The translations under genes and the position numbers were made by a program. A stretch of 64,000 nucleotides of DNA from Tillus elongatus (Eukaryota > Arthropoda > Insecta > Coleoptera > Cleridae): the NCBI GenBank assembly GCA_964006375.1, contig OZ023267.1, positions 21,697,739 to 21,761,738 of the forward strand, written 5' to 3'. The first letter of the stretch is position 1. Every line of letters begins with the position of its first letter. The notes beneath the pieces are model-generated. The model searched no databases. It was not told the origin of the DNA and saw nothing but the letters and a program-made list of their open reading frames with translations. Of this stretch, positions 1 to 14,000 are shown piece after piece.

Positions 1-31
1 GGACGAACCCTGAAGGAGAAAACAAATTACA
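1..31 (+). mobile_element. 3' end of an RNase H-bearing LINE, cut by window edge
   Basis: The first ~30 bases resemble the terminal bases of the LINE copy ending at about 14809 (a GGACGA.CCCTGA.GGAG-like end followed by A-rich sequence). It is probably the very 3' end of another copy whose body lies outside the window. The match is short. Confidence 0.45.
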
Positions 32-787
32 AAGGCAAGAATGCAGTTTTAAGACTCAACAGCGGGATTTAAGACTCAACAGTGGGGGTCTCTCTGTACA
101 CCATACTAGAGGACGCTGTTCGCATCTGCCTGGCAACTAATTTATACACAGTAGTTCTAGTTTTTATTCATTTAGTTTATTCATCCGTCTGAAGACCCAT
201 TGAACCTTTTTCTTTGGGCTGGTGTTCAAACATGAAGAATAATCATCTACCAATTTTTGACTTAATGCCAAGCTTGTATTCGACAGTTTTTTGTTTCAGA
301 TTCACCTAGTGCAATCAAAGGAGTTCCCGATATCAGCTCGTATGTAAATTTTCATCTAAAAAAATTACAAACATGGTCAACGGGATTAAGTTTCAATGTT
401 ATTTAGCAGTTAAAAAATGTATTATGTAGACTTAATATCTATAGACTTATCAGCTGCAATACCATATGTGAAACGCAAAGTATTTTTTATTGTAGTAATA
501 ATCATAGTCTAACTAAATAGCTTCTATCTTACCATCGTAATAGACTTGTATTTTTTTCTTGAGAAAAAAATAAGCCTAAAGTATATATTATTTTCGAATG
601 TATGATCAGAAATAAATAACGCTTTTCTTTTCATGAATGAATCAAGCGAATAATTATTTATCTATCATTTTATGTCAGTCTATTAAGAACATTTTAAGGC
701 CTACTCACAATATTTATTCATGGCTTTCAAACTTCGGATGACATCTCTTTGTTTGTGTGTGTAAATAAATGTATAAAATATATGCAT
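32..787. other. AT-rich DNA without recognised features
   Basis: I see no exon, RNA gene or known transposon here. It lies downstream of Syt1 exon 2566-2390, so it is probably intronic if the C2B exons lie further left. Confidence 0.5.
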
Positions 788-1696
788 GTTCTCTTCCTCA
801 AACTCAACTTGTTAAATTATGAGATATCTATTATGTTGGGTTTTGTACTTTTATGTATGTTCTCTTACTCAAACTCAACTTGTTAAATTAGGAGATATTT
901 ATTATGTTGGGTTTTGTATTTTTATGTATGTTCTCTTAATCAGACTCAACTTGTTAAATTAGGAGATATTTATTATGTTGGGTTTTGTACTTTTGTGTGG
1001 TCTCTTACTCAGACTCAACTTGTTAAATTAGGAGATATTTATTATGTTGGGTTTTGTATTTTTATGTATGTGCTCTTACTCAAACTCAACTTGTTAAATT
1101 AGGATATATTTATTATGTTGGGTTTTGTACTTTTATGTATGTGCTCTTACTCAAACTCAACTTGTTAAATTAGGATATATTTATTATGTTGGGTTTTGTA
1201 TTTTTATGTATGTTCTCTTACTCAAACTCAACTTGTTAAATTATGATATATTTATTAGGTTGGGTTTTGTACTTTTATGTATGTTTTCTTACTCAAACTC
1301 AACTTGTTAAATTAGGAGATATTTATTATGTTGGGTTTTGTACTTTTATGTATGTGCTCTTACTCAAACTCAACTTGTTAAATTAGGAGATATTTATCAT
1401 GTTGGGTTTTGTACTTTTATGTATGTGCTCTTACTCAAACTCAACTTGTTAAATTAGGAGATATTTATTATGTTGGGTTTTGTATTTTTATGTAGGTTCA
1501 CTTACTCAAACACAACTTGTTAAATTAGGAGATATTTATTATGTTGGGTTTTGTACTTTTATGTATGTGCTCTTACTCAAACTCAACTTGCTAAATTAGG
1601 AGATATTTATTATGCTGGGTTTTGTACTTTTATATATGTGCTCTTACTCAAACTCAACTTGTTAAATTAGGAGATATTTATTATGTTGGGTTTTGA
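788..1696. repeat. 71-bp tandem repeat array, ~13 copies
   Basis: A unit of about 71 bp is repeated head to tail. The anchor AACTTGTTAAATTA recurs every 69-71 bases with a few percent substitutions. Each unit also has TTATGTTGGGTTTTGTA and TTTTATGTATGT. Open frames through it are periodic and peptide-like only because the unit is short. This is a minisatellite in the Syt1 intron/flank, not a gene. Confidence 0.93.
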
Positions 1697-2389
1697 GAAT
1701 CATTTTTCTGGACAATTTTTAGAAGTAGAAATTCTCATTTTTTCTGTCTTTGTAAGTAGAAGTAAAAGGTGAAAGAGCGAGATTTACTCACTATGCTGTC
1801 AATTTAGCCGAACCCCTGCCTTTCTGTAAGGAGGGTAGGGATCTTTAACGTGTCAACATCGCACGGGCATGTGTCCAACGGCTTTACGCCCCCTCCGGAA
1901 CGTGCAGGCATTCAACTAGCTCAAATACAATGTTACAACCTCGGATGATATTAATTTTATAGTACGTATTTAAAAAGCGAAAGGGGGAACCATGGGAATC
2001 GAACTTAGTATCTTTCGGGTCAGAGGCACACATTCTTACCCGAACTATCCTGAACTATCGAGGCTCCAAACAGCGACATTATTTCAGCTATTATGTACCA
2101 GTAAAGTTGCGAGCATCTTAGTGAATTATTGCAAAATCAATCAATATTTGAAAATACTTGACAGCGATAGAATATCAAAATATAGTAGAACAAAAGGTGC
2201 TATAAAATCTTCTGAAACTTGTGTGCAAGCATCCAATGGTCCGAACTGGGTGTGGATATAGTTCCGATTGAAGCAATGACCGGACTATATTTCAGATAAT
2301 ATATACATACGTTTCTATGTTGTATGTATATTTATATATTATGTATAATATGTATATCATGTAAAATAATGAATTGATTATGATATCAC
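1697..2389. other. Intronic DNA downstream of the last Syt1 exon
   Basis: Begins right after the minisatellite. A GC-richer block at about 1790-1925 may be an old dispersed repeat. I found no C2B-coding sequence on the minus strand here, so the next Syt1 exon lies beyond the left edge. Confidence 0.5.
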
Positions 2390-2566
2390 CTGACCACCTT
2401 CGCCCTCAACGCTTTGGAGTTCGCGCCACTCTTCGATTGTCTGAGCCAAGTCGATCTGGCAGAGCGGAACCTTGACTTCTCCTATCTGGTCGTGCTTAGA
2501 AAATCTATCGAAGTCAAAGATAGCGAACACCAAAGTCTTGTTCATTGCGTCAGCATACGGAATGTT
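2390..2566 (-). CDS. Syt1: Synaptotagmin 1, exon encoding second half of C2A
   Basis: A 177-bp exon of 59 whole codons. It is bounded on the minus strand by the acceptor TTTTTGTTTCAG and the donor CAG|GTGATA. It starts [10 protein letters not shown] and ends E-G-E-G-G-Q. It encodes the last C2A strands, including the Ca2+-binding loop 3 motif [10 protein letters not shown]. The Asp, Asp, Ser and Asp of that motif match the loop 3 ligands of synaptotagmin 1. The product is the vesicle Ca2+ sensor for fast transmitter release. It joins in phase 0 to the exon at 11233-11039. The C2B domain must follow to the left of position 2390 and is not in the window. Confidence 0.96.
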
Positions 2567-4398
2567 CTGAAACAAAAATATATGTTTTAAAATTCAATAA
2601 TAAAGACGAACAAGGAAATAAATGCAGTTTCTATGATAACATTACGCTTCACATAATAATTAAAAGTTCAATCTGAAATAAAAGAAGGCAGGAATCGTGC
2701 TAATATAAAAATTTGAAATTTACTATTTTTACTACGGGCCAATAAACTAAAATATCTACCAAAATTACCATTATCAATGACATTTCAAAACATAATTACT
2801 CGTTAGCACTCCGTTTATTAGTCTAAGGTTACACTCTCGAACACCGCGGTCGATGATGTCAGAGATCTGTCAAAGATAGTGAGCCTATATAATGACATCG
2901 TTTCCTTCAGCGGTCTCGTTTCTCTTGATTAATCATTAAAAAAATGTTACCATCATTTCTGGGCTACAACGGGATAAATAGCATGCCGAAAATGGGATGA
3001 GTTAATGATAAAGTTTAAACAAACGGTAGTTTGATTGATTTGTAACTGTTGTATAGATTACTTTAGTTCATGTTTTTCTGTGATGATGGTTTGCGACGAT
3101 GCTCATGTATTCTGTCATTAACAAATGAATGTTTTATTTTTATTCAGTTAAACTGCAAATGAACCTTGTATTTACGATAAACACGTCGCAGGCTGCCGTA
3201 TATGTGTCATCGTGCAATTTGACAATGCAGTAAGGTGACATTGATTTATTATTATTATTATTATTTATTTATATCTTCTTCAAAAACAACGATTTATCCA
3301 TAAGTATATTTATTTATATCTAACTCAATAATTTTTTTTACACAAATAACTTTAATGGCATGACCACATATTCAATTTCCAATGATTTTTACTTCATTGC
3401 CTATATACATTTATAAAAAAGAAGTACTTAACCTTCTGCACTCAACCATACATTTTCAACCAATTGTGCAACTATGCATTAGAAAATGTGAAAAACTAGA
3501 TGCCATCAAAGATAACTTTCCTGAAAATAAATGCTTAATAATATGTGGCTTCGCTTTAAATCACATTTTTCTAATTAAAATATGGAATAAAACTTATAAC
3601 AATCGATTTTTTTTATTAGAAAATGACCTTTTCACTAAGGTGAGTCACGATTGAGTTTCATACATATTTACATATATAACAATTAATTACCCATAAGTAT
3701 GTTTATTTGTATCTAATAACTTAATATATTTTTTTTACACAAATAACTTTATTATGTAAGCCATTTTAAACACATAAAGAGTGCGTATTGCCTCGCATAT
3801 AAATTGGCATTTTTATTTCAATTTCGCTTATATGTCATGTTTTGCAACTAAATATGAAGCAAAGATCAATATTAGGCTTCAGTCAGTCGGCCAGACAAAT
3901 ACTGAAGCGGTGTTATGGGTAGAATCGCCGGTCTATTGTAGTGTTGACTTTACGATCTGTCGGCCCAACGAACTGTCGGCCGAACGATATGCCACGATTC
4001 ATCGCCTACCCCCTGGTGCGATTTTACTTAAAAACAAACGTTACAAACCGTTCGTTTGTCGGATGCTAACTGTATACCAAATTTGAAGACGATATATCAA
4101 TTCGTTATAAAGTTATCGTGGCTACTAACAGACAGATGTACAGACCGACAGACAAAAAAATTTCTTTCCCAAATAATGTTTTCTATAGGTTTTGTGCACT
4201 TTTTACGCAAAAGAAGTATTTTTAAATTTCTGTCACCGATACTACACTTCCACACGTATTGGCGATGTGGAAGTAATAACAGACTACGTAAAAACTGGGA
4301 TATTTCGGGTAATTATAAAAAAATAGAGCCAAACACTAAATACCCTTTGCGATCACAGCGCTGAGAGGCAAATAGCTTTCACCTCATACAGTAATCTA
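2567..4398. other. Syt1 intron with a short direct repeat
   Basis: No coding signal. A segment of about 60 bp (CATAAGTAT, then TTATTT, then TTTACACAAATAACTTTA) at about 3298-3356 recurs at about 3691-3752. A short (ATT)n tract lies near 3248. The rest is unannotated AT-rich DNA. Confidence 0.5.
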
Positions 4399-4523
4399 CA
4401 AGGGCAGGTCAATAAGTCCACGACTTTTTAAACGAAACACAAATTTTTTGACAAAAATGATGTTATTTCTCAACATAGTCTCTTTGGGCTCTATACACTT
4501 CGTCCAACGTTTCTCCAATTTAT

Positions 4524-4745
4524 TTATTCCTTAAAAAAATAATATTTGTCAAGGTCCTCAAAATAGGTATTTGTTTGTGAGATGATTTCATCATTGGAGT
4601 CAAATCTCTTTCGGCCCAGCCAATTCTTTAAGTTTGGAAACAAGAAGTAGTCACTCATGGCTGAACTCGGAGAATAGGGTGGATAAGGGAGCAATTCGTA
4701 GCCCAATTTATGCAATTTTGCCATGGAAACTACACATCTGTGCAC
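4524..4745 (-). pseudogene. Mariner transposase fragment, C-terminal
   Basis: It encodes L-G-Y-E-L-L-P-Y-P-P-Y-S-P and Y-F-L-F-P-N-L-K-N-W-L-G, the usual mariner C-terminus. Residues inserted or changed after S-P disturb the third Asp motif. It belongs to the same element as the fragment at 4997-5545. Confidence 0.85.
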
Positions 4746-4996
4746 ATTTGCATTGTTTCGGTGGAAAATAACTTTTTCCTTGGCTAAATGCGGTCGTTTT
4801 TCTTCAAATCGTCAGTGAAACGGTCCAATAAGTTGATATAATCTTCGTCATTGATTGTTCTTCCATTTTGAAGGTAACCAATGTGGATTATACCGTATGC
4901 ATCCCAAACAAAAACGGTCTCCATGACTTTATTGGCTGACAAACCCACCTTGGACTTCTTCGGCGCAGGTTCGCACAGAGAAACCCACTGTTTTTA

Positions 4997-5545
4997 CTAC
5001 TGCTTGGTCTCCGGTGTGTTGTGGTGAATCCATGTTTCGTCCACGGTTAAGAAACGGCGCAAAAACTCGTCCCTATTGTGGATGAACACCGCCAAACACT
5101 CCTTCGAAGTTGTCACGCGATTGCGTTTGTGGTCGATTGTGAGCAAACGCGGCACCCATCTTGCGGATAGCTTTCTCATACCCAAGTGATCATGCAAAAC
5201 CGAAACCACTGAGCCATGTGATATGCCTATGGCTTCCACAATCTCCCGCACTTTCAATCTCTGATCGGCCAACACCATATCGTGAGTTTTTTCAATTGTT
5301 TCGGGTGTATCGAACTCAACTGGGCGTCCAGAATGTTCAGCGTCATTTGTGCTTGTACGGCAGCAAAGAAATTCAGTAAAGCATTGTTTTACCATGGAAA
5401 TGGATGGTGCAGAGTCCCCATAGTATTTACTAAGCTTAGCCTTGGTTTGAGTGATGTTTTTTTCTGCAAAAAATAATGTTTGATGAGCACACGAAATTAA
5501 CTTTTGTCCATTTTTGTTATACCTCAAGAGGTTGTCTGCTTTCAA
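4997..5545 (-). pseudogene. Mariner transposase fragment, N-terminal two thirds
   Basis: This open stretch of 182 codons resembles mariner transposases such as Mos1. It shows a helix-turn-helix-like region with the K-Q-C-F-T-E-F segment, the G-R-P linker motif, and W-V-P-R-L-L-T before the catalytic V-D-E-T-W-I-H motif. It ends in P-E-T-K-Q at a stop. The second catalytic Asp region lies in broken frame at about 4750-4990. Confidence 0.9.
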
Positions 5546-5693
5546 TGGCTATCTAACACGAACTAAATGACGCAGCGTGTTCAAAATTTGACAGGAGTCA
5601 ACTCACAGATGCTTGTTGACAGCAGCAGTGTTGCCCTTCCTGTGAAGAGGCGGAAAATTCAAAAAGTCACGGATTTATTGACCCGCTCTCGTA

Positions 5694-8751
<3,058 letters not shown>

Positions 8752-9409
8752 CACAGTGTGTCCCAAACTGGATGGGAATGTATTGCTACCTCCGTTATTA
8801 TTAGAGATAGGTAGACGGTTAAATTAGCAATATTTTGTAGAATTTCATGCTCGTTCCAAATATGACTTTTATTTTGCCCTGCCTCTTTTCGTTTTCGAGT
8901 TATTTTGAAAAAAAAAAACAAAATTTGTCGATTTTTTTTCTTCAATATCTAAGTAGGCGTTGATCTGACATGTCTAAGACTTGCATATTATCAGGACACT
9001 TTTTACAGAGTAATCTTTTTGTGCTATTTTCAACTTTGGATTGTGATTCGTTTTTTGAGCTACAGGTATCAACGTTTGTTTTTCTTATGGCAGCCATATT
9101 GGATTTTTTGCTCCTGTGATAGCCTGTAAAAAGATATTTCAGATGATGTACAACATGCTTGAGAAATCTTGTAATTGCATTGACAATTTTGAGAAAAACC
9201 GTTTTGAGGATAGTAGGCTATGAAATGCAACACCAGAAAACAAATGACAAAAAAAGTGTTCAAAAAGCAGAAGCCATGGAGTCTAACAACAGACTTCTAC
9301 TTTTAACATAATTTTGATTAAATTCTACAAAACATTGCTAATTTAACTGTCTCCCTATCTCTAATAATAACGGAGAAAGCAATACATTCCCATCCAGTTT
9401 GGGACACAC

Positions 9410-9412
<3 letters not shown>
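8752..9412. mobile_element. Foldback/MITE-like element between two AT tracts
   Basis: The left end (CAGTGTGTCCCAAACTGGAT onwards, about 100 bp) recurs as its reverse complement at about 9318-9411. The interior, about 460 bp, has no coding sequence. Both outer edges run into (AT)n tracts. The structure fits a non-autonomous TIR element inserted in an AT microsatellite. Confidence 0.8.

Positions 9413-9413
<1 letters not shown>

Positions 9414-9494
<81 letters not shown>
9414..9494. repeat. (AT)n microsatellite
   Basis: About 80 bp of AT dinucleotides flanking the right end of the foldback element. Confidence 0.97.
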
Positions 9495-9496
<2 letters not shown>

Positions 9497-10384
9497 TTGG
9501 TTCTTGGGTTTAACCGCGTCTAGAACTTATTAAAACTCGACGTTTTAGCTACTGTCTTGGAGCCATTTTCAAGAAGTTAAGCACATAACAAAGGAAATCA
9601 ATCTCGATACTGGGCCTCAATCTGCTCACTCTGCAAATATAGCTGGAGATCTTCTCACACTCTTCTTAGTGTGTTCAACCGTAGACCTAAGAAATATGTA
9701 GGTCTATAAATAAGTCAGTTTAGCGCAATCTCTCATTCAATGAATATGTAAAGGTTGAGGTTTAATAGTCAATTAAAAATCGCAATGAGTTTTCTTTATA
9801 CCGAGCAAAAAATGTATTATCTAATTAGATGTTCTAATCCAGTAAACAAACTTACAGTATATAATATTGAATAGCTAATCTCTTTTGAACTTATAATTAT
9901 TTACAATACTTTGTTTCGTAGTAAACAAGTTTTTTTTGCGTATACAATTAAACTTTTTTGTTTAAAAATTCCAGAATTTACATAAAAAGATTAAAGCGAA
10001 TTAACGCTATGTAAATATCCTGTAATAAGCACCGATAAGCACACTTGGAGAACCCAAATCATCACAACACATTTTTGAGAGATTTGACGATCCTTTCACC
10101 AACAAAATTAGCGTCATCAGAGGATGAAAAATTCTAAATAATTGAAGACTACAACTGTGTTACATTCTGTGAAGGTACTCGGCCTTAGAGGCTTGAGGGT
10201 GGTTCAAACAAATAAACTTTCACTGCTTGTTAAATCCATTATCTTTATTCCTACGTTTTTGCCAGCATATTTTGTAAAGTGGTCGATCAATAAACTACAC
10301 ACAGGCAGAGGTGCTGAATTCATACAACTTTTGCTATTACTATATTCAGTGATATATATACTTTTCAAAGTAAATATAGTAATA
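9495..10384. other. Unrecognised intronic DNA
   Basis: No coding or repeat identity could be assigned. Confidence 0.45.
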
Positions 10385-10980
10385 ATAAGAGTTGAGTTCA
10401 TGATTGTTGAAATGGATATAAACCTAAACGGCAGCAAATTGAACACGTACCTTGGCAGTATTATTACCGATGGTGGTAAGCGTATCAAAGAACTGTGAAA
10501 GCGGATCGTAATGACAAAAGAAGCATTTTATAGAGACAATACTCACCCCACTAACAAACCTTTTAACTGTGATCTGACCAGGGGTTGATTGAGTCATATG
10601 CCTAGTGTGTTATCATGGATGGGAAGGAGAGGACAACTTTTCATAGACAAAACAAGGAGCGAATAGAAGTGTCCGGTTATATTTATGAAGAAAAATGACA
10701 AGGACAAGCAATACTGATGAGATACAAATAAAAGTGTGAGAGAAGAGGAGAGAAGAAAGGTTATTCCTGAAAAAAATGATAGGCGGAGGAAGGCATAATA
10801 TACTAAATATATTATAAAAAATATTAACACAACGTTATTTGACGGATTAATGCTTTGAAAAAAGGCAAGAGGCAAGACGCAAACCCAGAGGACAACTTTT
10901 GGAAAACCTGCTCCAATTGATGAAAGGCCGAAGACAATATGAAATAAAAAGAGCTGTTCAAAATAGTTAGTCGACAAAGC
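10385..10980 (+). pseudogene. Decayed LINE reverse-transcriptase C-terminal region
   Basis: Short frames encode pieces typical of the end of endonuclease/RT LINE proteins: Y-L-G-S-I-I-T-D-G-G near 10450, then I-V-M-T-K-E-A-F-Y-R near 10510, and later R-R-K-A and G-Q-L-L-E-N-L stretches. Frames shift repeatedly and stops are frequent, so it is an old copy. The clade cannot be fixed from so little. Confidence 0.6.
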
Positions 10981-11038
10981 ATAATCGCTTTTTAAACTGT
11001 CACGATTAATATAAATGTTAAAGAATCCAAAAACTTAC

Positions 11039-11233
11039 CTTAAAAACGAATGTCTCATTAAACACAGGATTCAGTGTTTTACGGTGAACTTTGGTTTCAA
11101 ACTTCTTCTTTTTGTCAGGTAGTAGGTACACTTTAACATATGGATCGGATGTTCCTCCCATGTCCAAAGCTGGAAGCTCTTCGGCTTGGATTACTGTGAC
11201 GGATAGACTGTTTTGATTGAAATCATATTCCAA
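11039..11233 (-). CDS. Syt1: Synaptotagmin 1, exon encoding first half of C2A
   Basis: A 195-bp exon (65 codons), with acceptor TTTTGCTTCAG and donor AAG|GTAAGT. It starts L-E-Y-D-F-N and ends N-E-T-F-V-F-K. It carries Ca2+-binding loop 1, [12 protein letters not shown], with two Asp ligands. The polybasic strand K-K-K-K-F-E-T-K follows, which binds acidic lipid and partner proteins in this family. It splices in phase 0 to 12100-12005 upstream and 2566-2390 downstream. Codon-level agreement with insect Syt1 is very high, so I regard the exon as functional. Confidence 0.97.
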
Positions 11234-12004
11234 CTGAAGCAAAAGAAAAAAAATCAGAATGCAAATATTGTATCAAAATGTAAACAAAGTCAGTATATGG
11301 GCGGATCTTTATGCTCTGTTCCTTATTTATGTAATAAAAGGTCAGGAACAATGAAATAACTTTATTTTTAATTTACATAATAGCCTTTGGCTAACACACC
11401 AAAGGTCTGCTCTTTTTGCAAGACGGCACTCCTGCTTACAATTAATTGATTGCACTTTAACAATTGATAAAACTGATTTTGACTTGGTTGACAACTTCCC
11501 TATTTTCCCGACTCAGCACCATCAGACTATTATTATCTTCTAAAGCCCAAGAAACATGTGAAAAATAAAAGATTTTCGAAAAACAATATTCACATGCGCC
11601 GTTAAGATATGGTTTGAAGATTAATATAAAGATTTTTTTTAAAGACTTAGAAAAATTTCTTGAACCTTCTGCTGTATATGAGAAGTCTTGGAGCAGATTA
11701 TTCTTATTAATAATATTTTATTTCAAAGGATTATTGGGTTTTCTCTTGTAGCTAAGTACGTTTAAATGCCTTTTCGTAATAAGGTAATATAAATCAATGC
11801 TTTATATAGATCACTGTCCAAGTAACGTTACATTTTCTAAAAATATATTTGTTGGCGATACTTGATACTTGCAAGTAGGGTAGTGCTAAAAAATAATGCC
11901 TGTCTATCTATCATATGATACAAAAAAATAGTTTCGGCAAAACGTGATGATCCTGATAACGGACAATAAAATTAGAAGACGTTGGTTAAGTTTGCTTATC
12001 TCAC
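11234..12004. other. Syt1 intron, 771 bp
   Basis: The shortest intron of the gene in this window. No repeats or other features were recognised. Confidence 0.7.
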
Positions 12005-12100
12005 CTTGTACTGCAGCTTTCCTAATTTTTGAATTTCAGGTTTTTCAGCTTCCTCCGGTTCTTCAGCATTTTCAGTGAGCTCATCCATATCAGGTTGCAC
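12005..12100 (-). CDS. Syt1: Synaptotagmin 1, acidic linker exon
   Basis: A 96-bp exon (32 codons) with acceptor AATTCTAG and donor AAG|GTGAGA. It encodes the acidic linker between membrane anchor and C2A: V-Q-P-D-M-D-E-L-T-E-N-A-E-E, then a Glu/Pro/Lys stretch ending K-L-G-K-L-Q-Y-K. Both ends are phase 0, matching the neighbouring exons. The linker tethers the C2 domains to the vesicle. The V-Q-P-D-M-x-E-L-T-E-N-A-E start is a recognisable Syt1 signature. Confidence 0.95.
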
Positions 12101-12755
12101 CTAGAATTTAAAATTTAGAAAAACTAATCATAACAATAAATTGATTGAAGAAAAAACGGTAAAAGTATAGTGAGATGTTTCTGTCAAATACTGATAAACT
12201 CACTTTCAAGTATTAACAAAACAAATTAATACAAAGTTTAGACTATAGGGTGGAAGACTAAAGTGAAGTGTACCAGGGCCCAAAACAAATGCGCTGTCAC
12301 TGGCAATTGTTTACTGTCAAATTGTTGCAATTTTTTAACGAGTATCTGTTAAGTAATTTGTAAATTAATTCAGTTTTGTGGTTCTTTTGAAGTTGTAAAC
12401 GCGCTAAAATAGGTTATTTAAAAACCAAAGCAGCGTGGTAAGGTATCTGGAAAAATCATTAGGGTGGCGATGTCATCGTATTTGGCTAATGCTCAAACCA
12501 TTAGCAGAATTTGTAATGGTTTATAAATTTATGTCCGGATTCCCCCTTCGATAATCTTGAAATTTTATATTGAAATTTTATATTACTTACCCTATTGTTC
12601 AGTACCTATTTTGTAATTAACTACATTGTCAGTTACTCGTTATTTTCTAGCTCTGGGTACTTCTGTTTTAATATTTTCATTATTAGTGTTTTCTTACAAT
12701 TAAATATTGTTGAATTCATTGATTGTTGTTGCCCTTACTTGGTGAAACTTGTCCA

Positions 12756-12834
12756 TACTGCATACAGACTTGGAGAATACTTCTCTGGCTTCACTGTGAA
12801 GCCAGAGAAGTATTCTCCAAGTCTGTATGCAGTA
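12756..12834. repeat. Perfect 38-bp inverted repeat with 3-nt loop
   Basis: Arms 12756-12793 and 12797-12834 are exact reverse complements around the loop CTG. The arms are of mixed composition (ACTTGGAGAATACTTCTCTG inside), not simple sequence. It sits in the 19.3-kb Syt1 intron. As RNA it would form an uninterrupted 38-bp hairpin. It could be a tiny foldback, a replication slip product or a small-RNA precursor. Confidence 0.95.
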
Positions 12835-13559
12835 AATATTGTTGTCTTTTTCTTTTTCTGTTTATAATTACCCCATAATATTTGGTTAATTTTTTAAGTT
12901 GTGTTTGTTTATTTGCGTTATTTTTTTTTGGTATTTTCTGTTTTTTTTTGTATATCTATTTAATAGAGAAGTGTATGTAATATATCTGTGTATGACAAAA
13001 GTAGGTAATCAGCCAAAAATTATACACGTAGGTATACTTTTTTTTTGGACACTTCTACAGAATGTATTTCCATGTAGTTTTCCAACTAGACAACAGGTTT
13101 GCCATTTCTTAAAAGAAACAAGCAAAATGTTGTGAATAGAAAACCATTTACAGGTGAAGCTACCTTAACTCGCCAGGGTGTATTCAACTTAGAAACAACC
13201 ACTTGTGAACGAATGAAAATCCTTATGTAGCTGGTATACAAGGTGAATATTGTATATATTGCGGATTTTCTAATAAAATTAAAATGAAAGCAGTTCAAAT
13301 AGGGAGGAGAATCCACCATAAAAGTAGACGATCTGTGGAGACAACGGGCGAAGGAAAGATAAATAAAACGCTGTTTGACGATTCTGAGTTTCCGATTATC
13401 GCTCATGCAATAGGAATATGCGAAGCATGCGTTTTGACAACTTTTCAGGATTTGGAGACAAACAAATTGTCAGCACGCTAGATTTCATGAATTCTGAGTC
13501 TTAAACAACAGTTTTGCAGGCAAGAAACTTACTGTAGTCCGTGGCCAAGACATCGTTTC
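12835..13559. other. Unrecognised intronic DNA
   Basis: Poly-T-rich stretches at 12840-12960 and no recognisable coding sequence. An open stretch of 65 codons at 13284-13481 shows no family likeness. Confidence 0.45.
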
Positions 13560-14000
13560 CATAATTGTAACCGGCAATAAAACTCGCAAATACTTTTCAC
13601 CAGCTAATCTCTATACCTTATATACTTCACAAATAAGGCCAAACCTCGAATACTACTCCCACATCTGGGGTGCTGCTGCCGCTTCTATACTCGCTATCCT
13701 GGACTCCATTCAGAAGTCTCATCGGTGACCCTACCCTCACCCAAAGGCTGCCATCCCTTGCCCAACAACGTGCCGTTGGTGACCTCTCTCTCTTTTATAG
13801 ATATCTCCACGGGCACTGCTCAGAGGATATTTCTTTCATAGTTTCTCCACCTGCTGCCTCCAACAGATCTACCAGGGGAACAGAGCGAATGCACCCTTTT
13901 ACTGTCCAGGTCACTAGACATAGAACATCTTGTTATGCCCGCTCTTTTGTCTCGAGGACTTCCACGTTGTGGAATTCCTTGCCGACACATGTTTTTCCTC
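13560..14000 (+). pseudogene. LINE 3'-terminal fragment (RT C-terminal region)
   Basis: It encodes the C-terminal end of an insect non-LTR RT protein. The recognisable pieces are S-N-L-Y-T-L-like sequence, P-S-L-A-Q-Q-R-A-V-G-D-L-S-L-F-Y-R-Y, R-G-T-E-R-M-H-P-F, and R-T-S-T-L-W-N-S-L-P. The same domain occurs on the minus strand at about 32100-32400. It is cut off at about 14000, where a different LINE fragment begins. Confidence 0.8.

Larger units (their letters stand above)
4399..5691 (-). mobile_element. Mariner transposon, decayed, 1293 bp
   Basis: Ends are inverted repeats of about 33 bp. The left end starts CAAGGGCAGGTCAATAAGTC and the right end is its diverged complement (ATTTATTGACCCGCTCTCG). 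They are flanked by TA at 4397-4398 and 5692-5693, the expected target duplication. The length is typical of mariners. On the minus strand, 5545-4997 encodes a mariner-type N-terminus (DNA-binding domain, then V-D-E-T-W-I-H-H, the first catalytic Asp). 4745-4524 encodes the C-terminal Y-P-P-Y-S-P region. Stops and frameshifts separate them, and the last catalytic Asp region reads S-P-S-S-A-M-S-D. This is an inactive copy. Confidence 0.92.

Noticed and set aside
914..1310. Repetitive 60-codon ORFs in the 71-bp array
   Set aside because: The frames only reflect the repeat unit and start at TTG codons. There is no conserved protein.
1..2389. C2B exons of Syt1
   Set aside because: I searched by eye for the conserved G-D-I-C-F-S-L-R-Y and S-D-P-Y-V-K blocks on the minus strand and found none.
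10594..10977. 127-codon hydrophobic minus-strand ORF
   Set aside because: It is the antisense of the decayed LINE region. Its Phe/Leu richness comes from A-rich sequence on the plus strand.
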